A stretch of 64,000 bases of DNA from Bradyrhizobium nivariense (GTDB lineage: Bacteria > Pseudomonadota > Alphaproteobacteria > Rhizobiales > Xanthobacteraceae): contig NZ_JARVWW010000001.1 of assembly GCF_029846715.1 (NCBI RefSeq), positions 774,069 to 838,068 of the forward strand, in the 5' to 3' direction. The notes under the pieces were generated by a model that was given only the letters and a program-made list of their open reading frames with translations, was not told the origin of the DNA and searched no databases. A program made the position numbers and the translations under genes. This document shows positions 27,277-36,219 of this stretch, piece by piece; positions within the stretch are counted from its first letter, which is position 1; every line of letters starts with the position of its first letter.

Positions 27277-27521
27277 TTCCGGGGCTGCCGCTTCCGCGTG
27301 CGGACCCATCGTTGCCCCACGCTCCCAGTCTTGACGGCGGTAGACAAGGATGTGAGCAAGGAAGCGCGCGATCAATTTCTCAAGCGCGAGACTATTCTTG
27401 TAACTCCTGCCGCCTTTCATGATCACCACGAAGTTCTTCGCGGATCTTTGATGAGGCCGATGTTGTCGGACGGGTGCCTTCGACCAGCAGGAGATCGGCG
27501 AGCGGCCGCGTCGCCCGCGCG

Positions 27522-29069
27522 TCACTCTGCGGCTTCAAGATCGGCCGGTCTTTCGGCGCCGCCGAGTGGTGACACCGCAGGGCCATTCAGTGCGGTGCCA
27601 TCGGGCGCGAATTGCGAGCCGTGACACGGGCAATCCCAGCATTGCTCCAGCGAATTCCAGTGCACAACGCAACCGAGATGGGTGCAACTTGCCGAATGCA
27701 AATGCAGATTTCCGCCCCGGTCCCGGCAAGCGGCAATCCTTTTCAGGCCGCTGCGCACCAGGCGCCCTTCTCCAGGGCGCAGCCCTTCGACGCTCGCAAT
27801 CTCGCTCGCTGTCAGATATTCGGCAAGATTCTTCAGCGGAGTGATGTTCTCGCTGATGAACTCGCCGATGTTCTTCTGAATCCTCCGTGACGGGGCGTAG
27901 ACCTCCTCCCAAGCGCTCGCGCCTGTCGTGATCAGATCCGTAATCAACATGCCGGCCACAAGCCCATTGGTGATGCCTTGCCCGGAATCACCACTAACGA
28001 TGAAGAGATGCTCCTCGCCGGGGCTGCGGCCAATGAAGCCGACAAAATCGATCGGCTCCAGCACCTGACCTGACCATCGATGAGTGACCTCGCGCAGGTC
28101 CGGCAAACGATCGCGCGCCCAGCGTTCGAGCGCGGCAAGGCGCTGCGCGCCGTCGTCCGCCTCGCCAGACTTATGATCTTCTCCGCCGACGATCACGAGA
28201 TCCTCGCCGGCAGAGAACGGCTGCAGCCGGACATAATGATAGGGATCGAGTGTGTCCCAATAGAGCGCATCCTCCAGCGCGCCGGCCGGGATCTTGGCGG
28301 CGAGCGCGTAGGTGCGGTAAGGCGCCTGTTTGCTATGGATCGCCACCTGCACGTTGACAGGCGAGTTCGTCGCGACCACCACGTCGGCCGCACGGACCTC
28401 GTGGCCTGAGGTGGTCGTCACGACCATGTCGCCATGCTGCTCGCGGATGCCTTCGACACAGGTGTCGGCGTAGAGCCGCGCTCCCCGGCCCTGAAGCGCG
28501 CCGGCGAGACCGGCGAGATATTTGGTCGGGTGCAGACGCGCCTGGCGCGCAAAGCGCAACGAACGCACCAGACCTTCGGCATGGAACGGGGTCGGCTCGA
28601 TGCAGTCATCGACGGGAATCCCGAGCTTTCGGCAGCAATTCAATTCCTCGTCGAGCGCGGATGCGGGCGTCTCGGGCGCAAGTACCCAGTAACCGTCCAC
28701 CCGCCGAAAATTGCAATCGATGCGTTCGGCGCGCTGAATGGCCTCGGCGCGATCAATGGCGGCTGCAACGCTCTGATAGTAGAGATGCGCACAATCAGAG
28801 CCGCGCACCCTGACCAGTTCGTCGTAGCCGTCGTCGAGCGCAGTCGCCAGATGCGCGGTGGTGCGCGCCGTCATCCCGCTGCCAATGCGGCCGCGGTCCA
28901 GCACCACGACCGAACGTCCACGACTGGCGAGCTCATAGGCGACCGACAGCCCGGCAATTCCGGAACCAATGACCGCGACGTCTGTGGCCACCGTGCTCGA
29001 TAGCGCCGGAGCGTCGGCGACCAAAACATCCATCCAGGGCGATCGGGTGTGCTCGTCTCGTACGTTCAT
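27522..29069 (-). CDS. FAD-dependent oxidoreductase with C-terminal Rieske domain
   Basis: The 515-residue protein fuses two domains. Residues 30-375 are a DAO-type FAD oxidoreductase (VAVIGSGIAGLSVAYELASRG, dinucleotide motif near 32). Residues 425-510 are a Rieske [2Fe-2S] fold with the cluster ligands in CTHLGC and CPCHGSQF; both bridging Cys are present. The substrate is unknown; the pair suggests internal electron transfer from the flavin to a cluster. ATG 29069 has GAGGAAC 5 bp upstream. An EcfG promoter directly precedes it, so it is a stress-response enzyme. Confidence 0.92.
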   Translation of the reverse strand: MNVRDEHTRSPWMDVLVADAPALSSTVATDVAVIGSGIAGLSVAYELASRGRSVVVLDRGRIGSGMTARTTAHLATALDDGYDELVRVRGSDCAHLYYQSVAAAIDRAEAIQRAERIDCNFRRVDGYWVLAPETPASALDEELNCCRKLGIPVDDCIEPTPFHAEGLVRSLRFARQARLHPTKYLAGLAGALQGRGARLYADTCVEGIREQHGDMVVTTTSGHEVRAADVVVATNSPVNVQVAIHSKQAPYRTYALAAKIPAGALEDALYWDTLDPYHYVRLQPFSAGEDLVIVGGEDHKSGEADDGAQRLAALERWARDRLPDLREVTHRWSGQVLEPIDFVGFIGRSPGEEHLFIVSGDSGQGITNGLVAGMLITDLITTGASAWEEVYAPSRRIQKNIGEFISENITPLKNLAEYLTASEIASVEGLRPGEGRLVRSGLKRIAACRDRGGNLHLHSASCTHLGCVVHWNSLEQCWDCPCHGSQFAPDGTALNGPAVSPLGGAERPADLEAAE

Positions 29070-29089
29070 GAATGTTCCTCGATAGAACA

Positions 29090-29115
29090 AACGATGCGGC
29101 AGGATGCGGGGTTCC
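29090..29115 (-). promoter_or_regulatory. EcfG (general stress) promoter for the FAD-Rieske gene
   Basis: Read on the minus strand: GGAAC (29115-29111), 17 bases, CGTT (29093-29090). The spacing is the longer of the two accepted for EcfG. Transcription would start near 29083, leaving about 14 nt before ATG 29069, filled by the ribosome-binding site GAGGAAC. Confidence 0.7.
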
Positions 29116-29475
29116 TATTCGCCCCGCCTGTTGAGAAGGTGTCATCGAAGGCCAAGCGACTTTAGGAACTTTCATCGTGCTCGCGCTTGAACGGGTATGG
29201 AGAGCCCATCGCCCGGGATGCGCGGGGCCTTGCACTAAGCTCAGCTGTACGGCCACCTATTGGTCCGAAATGACAGCTGTATCACCCTGGGGAAAACCAC
29301 CCGATCTGCTCCGTGCAGGTTGCGCGGGAAATGGTCAGGTCCGGATGGCCGAGATCGCGAGGCGGCGAATGCGAGATTACACCTGACGGGCAGTTCGCTG
29401 CCGAAACCGAACTAGCCGTTGACGCAGGTCTGAGCTCCGTCGCGGAGTTTCCTGGCGGCTCGCGGGCCGCGCGTT
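29116..29475. other. Intergenic stretch between convergently read regions
   Basis: About 360 bp with no gene I can support. Short frames on the plus strand are Arg-rich and lack domains or ribosome-binding sites. No hairpin with a T-tract is obvious. Confidence 0.4.
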
Positions 29476-30183
29476 TCAGAGCCCGAGCACATCCGCGAGC
29501 CGCAGCTCGTCGGCGGCGGGATCCTTCAGGAACAGCTCGGCCTCGATCTCGTTCAGATGCGACAACATCTGCGCGCGCGCGGCCTCTCTGTCGCGCTTGC
29601 GGATCGCGGCGACGATGCCGGCGTGGTGATCGGTGCCGCAGGCCGGCGTGTCGTGCCGGCGGTAGAGCAGTATGATGAGCGAGGAGCGCGCGATCAGCTC
29701 CTTGAGAAAACCGAGATAGATGCTGTGGCCACTCATCTCGGCGACGAGACGGTGAAACTCGCCGGAGAGGCGGACCGAGGCACGCGCGTCGCCGCGCAGC
29801 TCCGCCTCGCGTTCCTCGGCAAGATGCCGCTGGAGGCGATCGATCCAGGCCGGCGACACCGCGTCAACGGCGTGATTGACGATCGTGGGCTCGATCAGGC
29901 GGCGCGCCTCGAACACTTCGCGGGCGTCGGCAGGCGTCGGGCGTGCGACGAAGGCGCCGCGGTTCTTCTCGATGTTGACGATGCCCTCATGCGCGAGCTG
30001 TTGAAGCGCGGTGCGAACCAGCGTCCGGCTTGCGCCGTAGATCTCGCCGATCTCGTCCTCGCCGAGTTTCGTGCCCGGCAGCAGACGATGCTCGAGGATC
30101 GCCGCGGTCACGCCTTCCCGGATGCGGCTGACGCGATCGCTCGCATCTGGCGCGTCGGATTTCGGTCGGGACTTGGCGGCCAT
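29476..30183 (-). CDS. GntR-family (FCD subfamily) transcriptional regulator
   Basis: The 235-residue protein starts with a GntR winged helix (about residues 18-82; LGEDEIGEIYGASRTLVRTALQQLAHEGIV in parts). An FCD-type all-helical effector domain follows, with metal-binding His in FHRLVAEMSGH and TDHHAGIVAAI. It is divergent from the transporter/racemase operon starting at 30449 and is its likely regulator. ATG 30183 is used; an upstream extension has no features. The family binds small carboxylates or amino acids. Confidence 0.9.
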   Translation of the reverse strand: MAAKSRPKSDAPDASDRVSRIREGVTAAILEHRLLPGTKLGEDEIGEIYGASRTLVRTALQQLAHEGIVNIEKNRGAFVARPTPADAREVFEARRLIEPTIVNHAVDAVSPAWIDRLQRHLAEEREAELRGDARASVRLSGEFHRLVAEMSGHSIYLGFLKELIARSSLIILLYRRHDTPACGTDHHAGIVAAIRKRDREAARAQMLSHLNEIEAELFLKDPAADELRLADVLGL

Positions 30184-30250
30184 GGGGATAAGGACTCGAT
30201 CGTCGCATATGGCCTCGAATCTTAGTCGACCCTCTGTATCCAATCACAGG

Positions 30251-30266
30251 CGAAACTTTATACAAT
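30251..30266. promoter_or_regulatory. Possible GntR operator
   Basis: AACTTTATACAATC contains TTTATACAA, close to the TTGTATACAA-type half-palindromes bound by FCD GntR regulators. A second related TGTATCCAAT lies 20 bp upstream. They sit between the divergent regulator and transporter genes. Low certainty. Confidence 0.3.
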
Positions 30267-30395
30267 CCTCGCCTGCTTTGTGTGCACGCAACTGCGAAGG
30301 CGCCGGGCAGCCCGGATGCACCGAATTCGATCTAACGATCTGACTCCGCTACACTGTTTTGGAATTCGGCCGGCCAAGGACAATTCAAGAGCGAT

Positions 30396-30411
30396 TGGCA
30401 CGGACCTTGCG
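30396..30411 (+). promoter_or_regulatory. Sigma-54 (RpoN) promoter of the ABC/racemase operon
   Basis: TGGCACG-GACC-TTGCG matches the -24/-12 consensus TGGCACG-N4-TTGCW at every position except the last. The key GG and GC are separated by 10 bases. Transcription would start near 30422, giving a leader of about 27 nt before ATG 30449. The operon would need a sigma-54 activator. Confidence 0.65.
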
Positions 30412-30448
30412 GAGAGAGGCGGAACATCGCTCCTCCCCCGGACACGCC

Positions 30449-31435
30449 ATGGCCACTCCCGCCGCTCTCGAACTGGTCGCCGTCACCAAGCGTTACGACA
30501 CGACACTGGCGGTCGACACCGTCAATTTGAAGATCCCGGCCGGCACCTATTGCTGCCTGCTCGGCCCCTCCGGCTGCGGCAAAACCTCGACCTTGCGCAT
30601 GATCGCGGGCCACGAGGCGGTCAGCGAGGGCGACATCATCCTGGGCCCGCAGAATGTCACCGACCTCGAGCCCGCCAAGCGCGGTACGGCGATGATGTTC
30701 CAGTCCTACGCGCTGTTTCCGCACCTCACCGTGCTCGACAACGTGGCGTTTGCCCTGAAAATGCGCGGCGTCGACCGACCGACACGGCACAAGCGCGCCG
30801 GCGAGCTACTCGAGCTGGTGGCGATGACCCCCTACGCGGCACGGCTCCCCGCACAGCTCTCCGGCGGCCAGCAGCAGCGCGTCGCGCTCGCCCGCGCGCT
30901 GATCACCGAGCCGCAGATCCTCTTGCTCGACGAGCCGCTCTCGGCACTCGATCCGTTCCTGCGGGTGAAGATGCGGGGCGAATTGAAGCGGCTGCAGCGC
31001 GAGCTCGGCATCAGCTTCGTTCAGGTCACGCACGGCCAGGAAGAGGCGATGGCGCTTGCCGACCACATCGTGGTGATGAACCAGGGCAGGATCGAACAGC
31101 AGGGAAGTGCCCGCGACATCTTCCATCATCCCCGCACCGAATTCGTGGCGCGCTTCATCGGCGGTCACAACGTCCTCAGCGACGCAGGCAAACTCATCGC
31201 CGTGCGCGCCGATCAGCTCGGCATCGCGCCGTTCACTGACGGCGCCTACGGCGCGCCGGCGCTGCTGACCCAGACCGAGTACCAGGGCTCCTACATCGCT
31301 GTCTCGCTCACGCTCGAAGACGGTACCGCCCTGTTCTCCCACCTTCCCGAGGCCGCCTTCGACGTCCATCAGTTCCGGCCGGGCGATCGCGTGCTGGCCA
31401 CCTGGGATCCCGCCCGGGCGCAACGTCTGCAATAG
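30449..31435 (+). CDS. ABC transporter ATP-binding protein (PotA-like)
   Basis: The 328-residue ATPase has Walker A GPSGCGKT (39-46), signature LSGGQQQR (about 137), Walker B ILLLDEPLSAL (about 157) and a C-terminal TOBE-like domain. The POPT subfamily (polyamine/opine/phosphonate-type) is indicated by length and by the TAT-exported binding protein that follows. First gene of a five-gene operon behind a sigma-54 promoter. The frame is open far upstream, but ATG 30449 fits the conserved N-terminus. Confidence 0.9.
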   Translation: MATPAALELVAVTKRYDTTLAVDTVNLKIPAGTYCCLLGPSGCGKTSTLRMIAGHEAVSEGDIILGPQNVTDLEPAKRGTAMMFQSYALFPHLTVLDNVAFALKMRGVDRPTRHKRAGELLELVAMTPYAARLPAQLSGGQQQRVALARALITEPQILLLDEPLSALDPFLRVKMRGELKRLQRELGISFVQVTHGQEEAMALADHIVVMNQGRIEQQGSARDIFHHPRTEFVARFIGGHNVLSDAGKLIAVRADQLGIAPFTDGAYGAPALLTQTEYQGSYIAVSLTLEDGTALFSHLPEAAFDVHQFRPGDRVLATWDPARAQRLQ

Positions 31436-31477
31436 CGCCGATCAATCACCGGAATGCGCAACAGAGGAGTGAGTGAT

Positions 31478-32767
31478 ATGACCGAAACGACCAGGAAGAA
31501 GGGCCTTAGCCGCCGCACGCTACTGAAGAGCACCGCGGGCCTCGCCGGCCTTGCCGCCGGCTCCGGCGCCATCACCGGCTTTCCCTATGTGATGTCGGCC
31601 GAGCCGAAGGTGCTGCGCTATCTCGGTACCGCCGTGAACGAGGGCGACGACATCTCCAAGCAGTGCCTGAAGGACACCGGCATCAAGATCGAATACATCA
31701 CCGCGACCACCGACGATGTCACCAAGCGCGTGATGACCCAGCCGAACTCCTTCGACGTGCTGGACACCGAATATTTCTCGCTGAAGAAGCTGGTGCCGTC
31801 TGGCAATATCCTTGCCCTCGACTCCAAGAAGATCAAACAATTCGACAACATCACACCGGTCTTCACGAAGGGCGAGACCCCCGGCGGCAAGAAGATCGGC
31901 AACCAGGGCACCGCGCCCTGGAAGGTGCTCTATCTCGAGGGCAAGGATTCCAAGACCTTCTCCAAGACGGCGACCGAATTCGTCACGCTGATCCCGACCG
32001 TCTACAACGCCGACACGCTCGGCATCCGTCCCGACATCATCAAGCGTCCGATCGGCTCGTGGGCTGAACTTCTCAACCCCGAATTCAAGGGCAAGGCCTC
32101 GATCCTCAACATCCCCTCGATCGGCATCATGGACGCCGCGATGGTCGTGGAAGCCACCGGCAAGTACAAATATGCCGACAAGGGCAACATGACCAAGGAA
32201 GAGATCGATCTCACCATGAAGGTGATGACCGAAGCGAAGAAGGCCGGCCAGTTCCGCGCGTTCTGGAAGGATTTCAACGAGAGCGTCAACCTGATGGCCT
32301 CGGGCGAGACCGTGATCCAGTCGATGTGGTCGCCGGCGGTGACGAAGGTCCGCTCGATGGGCATCGCCTGCACCTTCCAGCCGCTCAAGGAAGGCTATCG
32401 CTCCTGGGCCTCGGGCTTCTGCGTCTCCAAGGGCGTCTCGGGTGCGAAGCTCGAATGGGCCTACGAGTTCGTCAACTGGTTCCTGTCGGGCTATGCCGGC
32501 GCCTATCTCAACCGCCAGGGCTATTACTCCGCCGTGCTCTCCACCGCGAAGGCGCACATGGAGCCCTACGAGTGGGCGTACTGGATGGAAGGCAAGGCGG
32601 CCGAGAAGGACATCAAGGCGCCCGACGGCTCGCTGCTGGAAAAGGCCGGCGCGGTGCGTGACGGCGGCTCCTATGAAGACCGCATGGGCGGCGTCGCCTG
32701 CTGGAACGCCGTGATGGACGAGAACGACTATATGGTCCGCAAGTGGAACGAGTTCATCGCGGCGTAA
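31478..32767 (+). CDS. ABC transporter substrate-binding protein (PotD-like, Tat-exported)
   Basis: The 429-residue protein starts with a twin-arginine signal, LSRRTLLKSTAGLAGLAAG (residues 9-27). The mature part has a periplasmic-binding fold: KVLRYLGTAVNEGDDIS..., then GASILNIPS-type inner strands. GAGGAG is 8 bp before ATG 31478. Twin-arginine export is usual for this POPT subfamily in alphaproteobacteria. The substrate is unknown; the racemase at the operon end suggests a chiral amino-acid or hydantoin-like solute. Confidence 0.92.
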   Translation: MTETTRKKGLSRRTLLKSTAGLAGLAAGSGAITGFPYVMSAEPKVLRYLGTAVNEGDDISKQCLKDTGIKIEYITATTDDVTKRVMTQPNSFDVLDTEYFSLKKLVPSGNILALDSKKIKQFDNITPVFTKGETPGGKKIGNQGTAPWKVLYLEGKDSKTFSKTATEFVTLIPTVYNADTLGIRPDIIKRPIGSWAELLNPEFKGKASILNIPSIGIMDAAMVVEATGKYKYADKGNMTKEEIDLTMKVMTEAKKAGQFRAFWKDFNESVNLMASGETVIQSMWSPAVTKVRSMGIACTFQPLKEGYRSWASGFCVSKGVSGAKLEWAYEFVNWFLSGYAGAYLNRQGYYSAVLSTAKAHMEPYEWAYWMEGKAAEKDIKAPDGSLLEKAGAVRDGGSYEDRMGGVACWNAVMDENDYMVRKWNEFIAA

Positions 32768-32771
32768 TCTG

Positions 32772-33731
32772 ATGGACACGTCGGAGGACATCCTGCAACA
32801 GGCATCCCCGGACCTGGTCCGGGGATCGGAGACGGCTCGCCGCAGCAAAGCGGCGCGCCTGTCGCCGTCCTTCATCTCCTGGCTGCAGGCCGGGCCGATG
32901 ATGCTGGTGTTTCTCGCCTTCTTCCTGATCCCGCTCGTCTTCGTCATCATCGTCTCGTTCTGGGACTACAACGAGTATCAATTGCTGCCGGCCTTCTCGG
33001 GCCGCGGCTACACCGACACGTTCGAAGGATGCATCGCGCAGCTCCCTGATCTCTGTACGATCGGGCGAACCTATGTGAAGACGTTGAAGCTCTGTGTGAT
33101 GGTGTGGGCGATCACGCTTTTCATCGGCTTCTGGGTCGCCTACTTCCTCGCCTTCCACGTCAGGTCCAAGACCTGGCAGATGGGACTGTCGCTGCTCTGC
33201 ACGATCCCGTTCTGGACCTCCAACGTCATCCGCATGATCGCCTGGATTCCGCTGCTCGGTCGCAACGGCCTGGTGAACTCCGGCCTGGTCAAGAGCGGAC
33301 TGATCAACCAGCCGCTGGAATGGCTGCTGTTCTCCGAATTCTCCGTGGTGCTGGCGCTGGTGCACCTTTTCACCTTCTTCATGGTGGTGCCGATCTTCAA
33401 TTCGATGGTGCGCATCGACAAGTCGCTGATCGAGGCGGCCTACGACGCCGGCGCAACCGGCTTCCAGACGCTCGTCAACGTCATCATTCCCCTGGCTAAA
33501 CCCGGCATCGTGATCGGCTCGATCTTCGTCATCACCATCGTGATGGGCGACTTCATCACCATCGGCGTGATGGGTGGCCAGCAGATCGCCTCTGCCGGCA
33601 AGATCATCGAGACACGGGTGAACGCGCTGCAATTCCCGGCCGCGGCCGCGAATGCCGTGATCCTGCTCGTCATTACCTTCCTGATCATCACCATGATGTC
33701 GCGCATCGTCGACATCAAGAAGGAGCTGTAA
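32772..33731 (+). CDS. ABC transporter permease (PotB-like)
   Basis: The 319-residue permease has about six helices and the EAA loop EAAYDAGATGFQTLVNVIIPLAKPGI (in parts, near residue 222), which docks on the ATPase. The first ~38 residues are a hydrophilic tail, longer than usual. It begins 5 bp after the binding-protein stop. Part of the same operon. Confidence 0.93.
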   Translation: MDTSEDILQQASPDLVRGSETARRSKAARLSPSFISWLQAGPMMLVFLAFFLIPLVFVIIVSFWDYNEYQLLPAFSGRGYTDTFEGCIAQLPDLCTIGRTYVKTLKLCVMVWAITLFIGFWVAYFLAFHVRSKTWQMGLSLLCTIPFWTSNVIRMIAWIPLLGRNGLVNSGLVKSGLINQPLEWLLFSEFSVVLALVHLFTFFMVVPIFNSMVRIDKSLIEAAYDAGATGFQTLVNVIIPLAKPGIVIGSIFVITIVMGDFITIGVMGGQQIASAGKIIETRVNALQFPAAAANAVILLVITFLIITMMSRIVDIKKEL

Positions 33732-33734
33732 GCG

Positions 33735-34613
33735 ATGACGGAGGGCCGCCCGCGCAGCTTCTACGTGCTTGCGATCTTCTTCGCGGCTTATGTGCTATTT
33801 CTGTACGGACCGATGATCGCGATCTACGTCCTGTCATTCCAGGGCCCGCAGGGCGGCCTCACCTTTCCGATGAACGGGGTCTCGACCTTCTGGCTGTCCA
33901 AACTGTTCCAGGGCACCGGCATCGTCGACCTCGGCGCCGCCTTCCGCCGCTCGCTGCTGCTCGGTCTCATCGTGATGGCTGCGACCGTCGTGCTGTCGGT
34001 CGCCGCCGGCATGGCGTTTCGCCGCAAGTTCAAAGCGCAAAGCATCCTGTTCTACTCGGCGATCGCGAGCCTCATCGTGCCCTCGATCATCACCTCGCTC
34101 GGCATTTCGCTTGAATTCCGCATCATCGACGATCTGATCAAGGCGCACTGGAACGACAACTTCGAGACCTCGATGGGCCTGCTCACCTCGGGCCTCGGCG
34201 CGCATCTGACCTGGACGCTGCCGTTCGGCCTGCTCATCATGTTCGCGATCTTCAACCGCTTCGATCCCAGGCTCGAGGAAGCCGCGCGCGATCTCGGTGC
34301 GACGCCGTGGCAGGCCTTCCGTCATGTCGTGCTGCCGATCATCCTGCCCTCCGTGATCGGCATTGGACTGTTCGGCTTCACGCTGTCCTGGGACGAACTC
34401 GCGCGTTCCAGCCAGGCGATCGGGGCGGTGAACACGCTGCCTCTCGATCTCCAGGGCCTCACCACCACCGTGACGAACCCTGACATCTATGCGCTCGGCA
34501 CCGTAATCTCGGCCGTATCGTTCACGGTGATCACGCTTGCACTTGGCACCATCCACATGCTCAACAAGCGGCAGGCGGCCAAAGGCTCGGACGCCGGCAA
34601 AGGGCTTGTCTGA
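33735..34613 (+). CDS. ABC transporter permease (PotC-like)
   Basis: The 292-residue second permease has six predicted helices and the EAA loop EEAARDLGATPWQAFRHVVLPII (in parts, near residue 180). It starts 4 bp after the first permease stop, with GGAG inside the previous gene's last codons as ribosome-binding site. With the PotB-like protein it forms the membrane channel of the importer. Its stop lies in a tandem 16-bp duplication. Confidence 0.93.
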   Translation: MTEGRPRSFYVLAIFFAAYVLFLYGPMIAIYVLSFQGPQGGLTFPMNGVSTFWLSKLFQGTGIVDLGAAFRRSLLLGLIVMAATVVLSVAAGMAFRRKFKAQSILFYSAIASLIVPSIITSLGISLEFRIIDDLIKAHWNDNFETSMGLLTSGLGAHLTWTLPFGLLIMFAIFNRFDPRLEEAARDLGATPWQAFRHVVLPIILPSVIGIGLFGFTLSWDELARSSQAIGAVNTLPLDLQGLTTTVTNPDIYALGTVISAVSFTVITLALGTIHMLNKRQAAKGSDAGKGLV

Positions 34614-34629
34614 CAAGGGGCTTGTCTGA
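34598..34629 (+). repeat. 16-bp tandem duplication at the permease/racemase junction
   Basis: CAAAGGGCTTGTCTGA (34598-34613) is followed directly by CAAGGGGCTTGTCTGA (34614-34629), one mismatch. The first copy ends in the permease TGA; the second supplies a duplicated GGGG ahead of the racemase start. Confidence 0.75.
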
Positions 34630-34633
34630 TCTG

Positions 34634-35365
34634 ATGCGGCTTCACGTCGTCAATCCCAACACCACTGTGACCATGACGGCGAAGATCGCCGCTGCCGCGC
34701 GCGCGGTCGCCCTCCCCGACACGATGATCGACGCGCGCCAGCCGGCGATGGGCCCGGTCTCGATCGAGGGCTTTTACGACGAGGCATTCGCGGTGCCCGG
34801 CATGCTCGGCTGCATCCGCGACGCCGACCGCGACGGCGCGGACGCGCACATCATCGCCTGCTTCGACGACACCGGCCTCGACGCCGCGCGCGCCGCCGCG
34901 AAAGCGCCGGTGATCGGCATTGGCGAGGCCGGCTTCCACGTCGCGAGCCTGGTCGCTGCGCGCTTCGCCGTGGTGACGACGCTCGGTGTCTCCATCGTGC
35001 CGATCGAGCATAACTTACGGAAATACGGCCTCGCCGAGCGCTGTGCCCGCGTCCGCGCCGCTGAGGTCCCCGTGCTCGCGCTCGAGGAGCGCAACACCGG
35101 GGCGCTCGCAAAAATCTCCGCGGAGATCACGGCCGCGATCCGCGACGACCGCGCAGAGGCCATCGTGCTTGGCTGCGCCGGAATGGCCGATCTCGCTGCA
35201 GAACTCGCCGCCACGCACGGCCTGCCCGTGATCGACGGCGTCGCCGCCGCGGTGACCTTGGCGGAATCACTGGTGCGACTGGGACTGAAGACCTCCCGGC
35301 TCGGGCCCTATGCGGCGCCGCGATCGAAGACCTATTCCGGGCCGTTTTCGCCGTTTCAGCCCTGA
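34634..35365 (+). CDS. Asp/Glu/hydantoin racemase family protein
   Basis: The 243-residue protein begins MRLHVVNPNTT, the hallmark of the Asp/Glu racemase group. The two catalytic Cys sit in IIACFDDTG (about residue 76) and LGCAGMADL (about 181), as in hydantoin and allantoin racemases. This family acts in the cytoplasm without cofactor. Last gene of the sigma-54 operon, so the importer probably brings a chiral amino-acid or hydantoin-like substrate. ATG 34634 is favoured over a TTG 12 bp upstream. Confidence 0.9.
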   Translation: MRLHVVNPNTTVTMTAKIAAAARAVALPDTMIDARQPAMGPVSIEGFYDEAFAVPGMLGCIRDADRDGADAHIIACFDDTGLDAARAAAKAPVIGIGEAGFHVASLVAARFAVVTTLGVSIVPIEHNLRKYGLAERCARVRAAEVPVLALEERNTGALAKISAEITAAIRDDRAEAIVLGCAGMADLAAELAATHGLPVIDGVAAAVTLAESLVRLGLKTSRLGPYAAPRSKTYSGPFSPFQP

Positions 35366-35543
35366 TCTTTGCCCGTGATGGGGCGTTCGGAGGCCTCAAG
35401 GCCTGCTGGTTGCTGGTTTTTTTGCTCTTAGCCTCTTTTTGGTCCCATTCCTTGCCGAAACCTAACGCTTTCGGGACGCCCCGGCGGCCTCAGGGTTGCC
35501 GGTCTTCGCCACTCACCAAGTTTCAATTTGGGTTTTGTCAGCG

Positions 35544-36038
35544 ATGATCGATCTCGCAGAGGACGCACCGTCCAACCCGCTTTTTCGCCTCGGCGCCCAG
35601 CCCATCGCGCTGACCGCCGCCGCCCTCCTCCTGCTGATCGCCGGCGTGACATCGATCGCGATCTGGCGCGCCTATACCGGCGCAGCCCCGGAGACCGACC
35701 GGGTGGTGGCGTCGCGGCAGCTCCAGGCCCGCACCGCACAGGCGTCCGAGCAGCTTGTTGAGAAGACCAAGGGGCTGGAGGCGACCCAGCAGGAATCGAT
35801 TGACCAGCTCCAGGTCGTTCAGGACCAGCTCCAGACTGTGAAGCGGTTGCTCGCATTCCAGCAGGCCGACACCAAGCGTCTGTCCGAGCAGGTCGCGACG
35901 CTGAACGAGTCCATCGACGGCCTTCGGCAGTCCTTTGCCAGCGCCCGGACCACCGAGGCCGAGCCCGCCTCGGTTACCCGCAGGAAACCGGCGCGGCACC
36001 GCGCCCAGGCGAGCGCACGCAAGCGCTCGCGCGGCTGA
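35544..36038 (+). CDS. Membrane-anchored coiled-coil protein, unknown function
   Basis: The 164-residue protein has one TM helix at about residues 22-43 (PIALTAAALLLLIAGVTSIAIW). A long Gln-rich coiled coil follows (about 64-125; KTKGLEATQQESIDQLQVVQ in parts), then a strongly basic tail (RRKPARHRAQASARKRSRG). The shape suggests an inner-membrane anchor with a DNA- or polyanion-binding tail, or a nucleoid or division scaffold; this is guesswork. The gene stands alone. ATG 35544 fits. Confidence 0.68.
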   Translation: MIDLAEDAPSNPLFRLGAQPIALTAAALLLLIAGVTSIAIWRAYTGAAPETDRVVASRQLQARTAQASEQLVEKTKGLEATQQESIDQLQVVQDQLQTVKRLLAFQQADTKRLSEQVATLNESIDGLRQSFASARTTEAEPASVTRRKPARHRAQASARKRSRG

Positions 36039-36219
36039 GCAGCCCGTAGCGCGACTTTAAATTTTTTGACTTGTGAACTGGATCACATTCGCCCGTATGA
36101 TTCCGCGCGATGCTCGCCGTCACCGGATGGCGTGAGCCGATTTCAATGTCCGGGGCTGGCAAGGTCGTTGACGGTATATTGCGTCAACGGCCTTGTTTTT
36201 TTGGCGGGTACAGCCAAGC

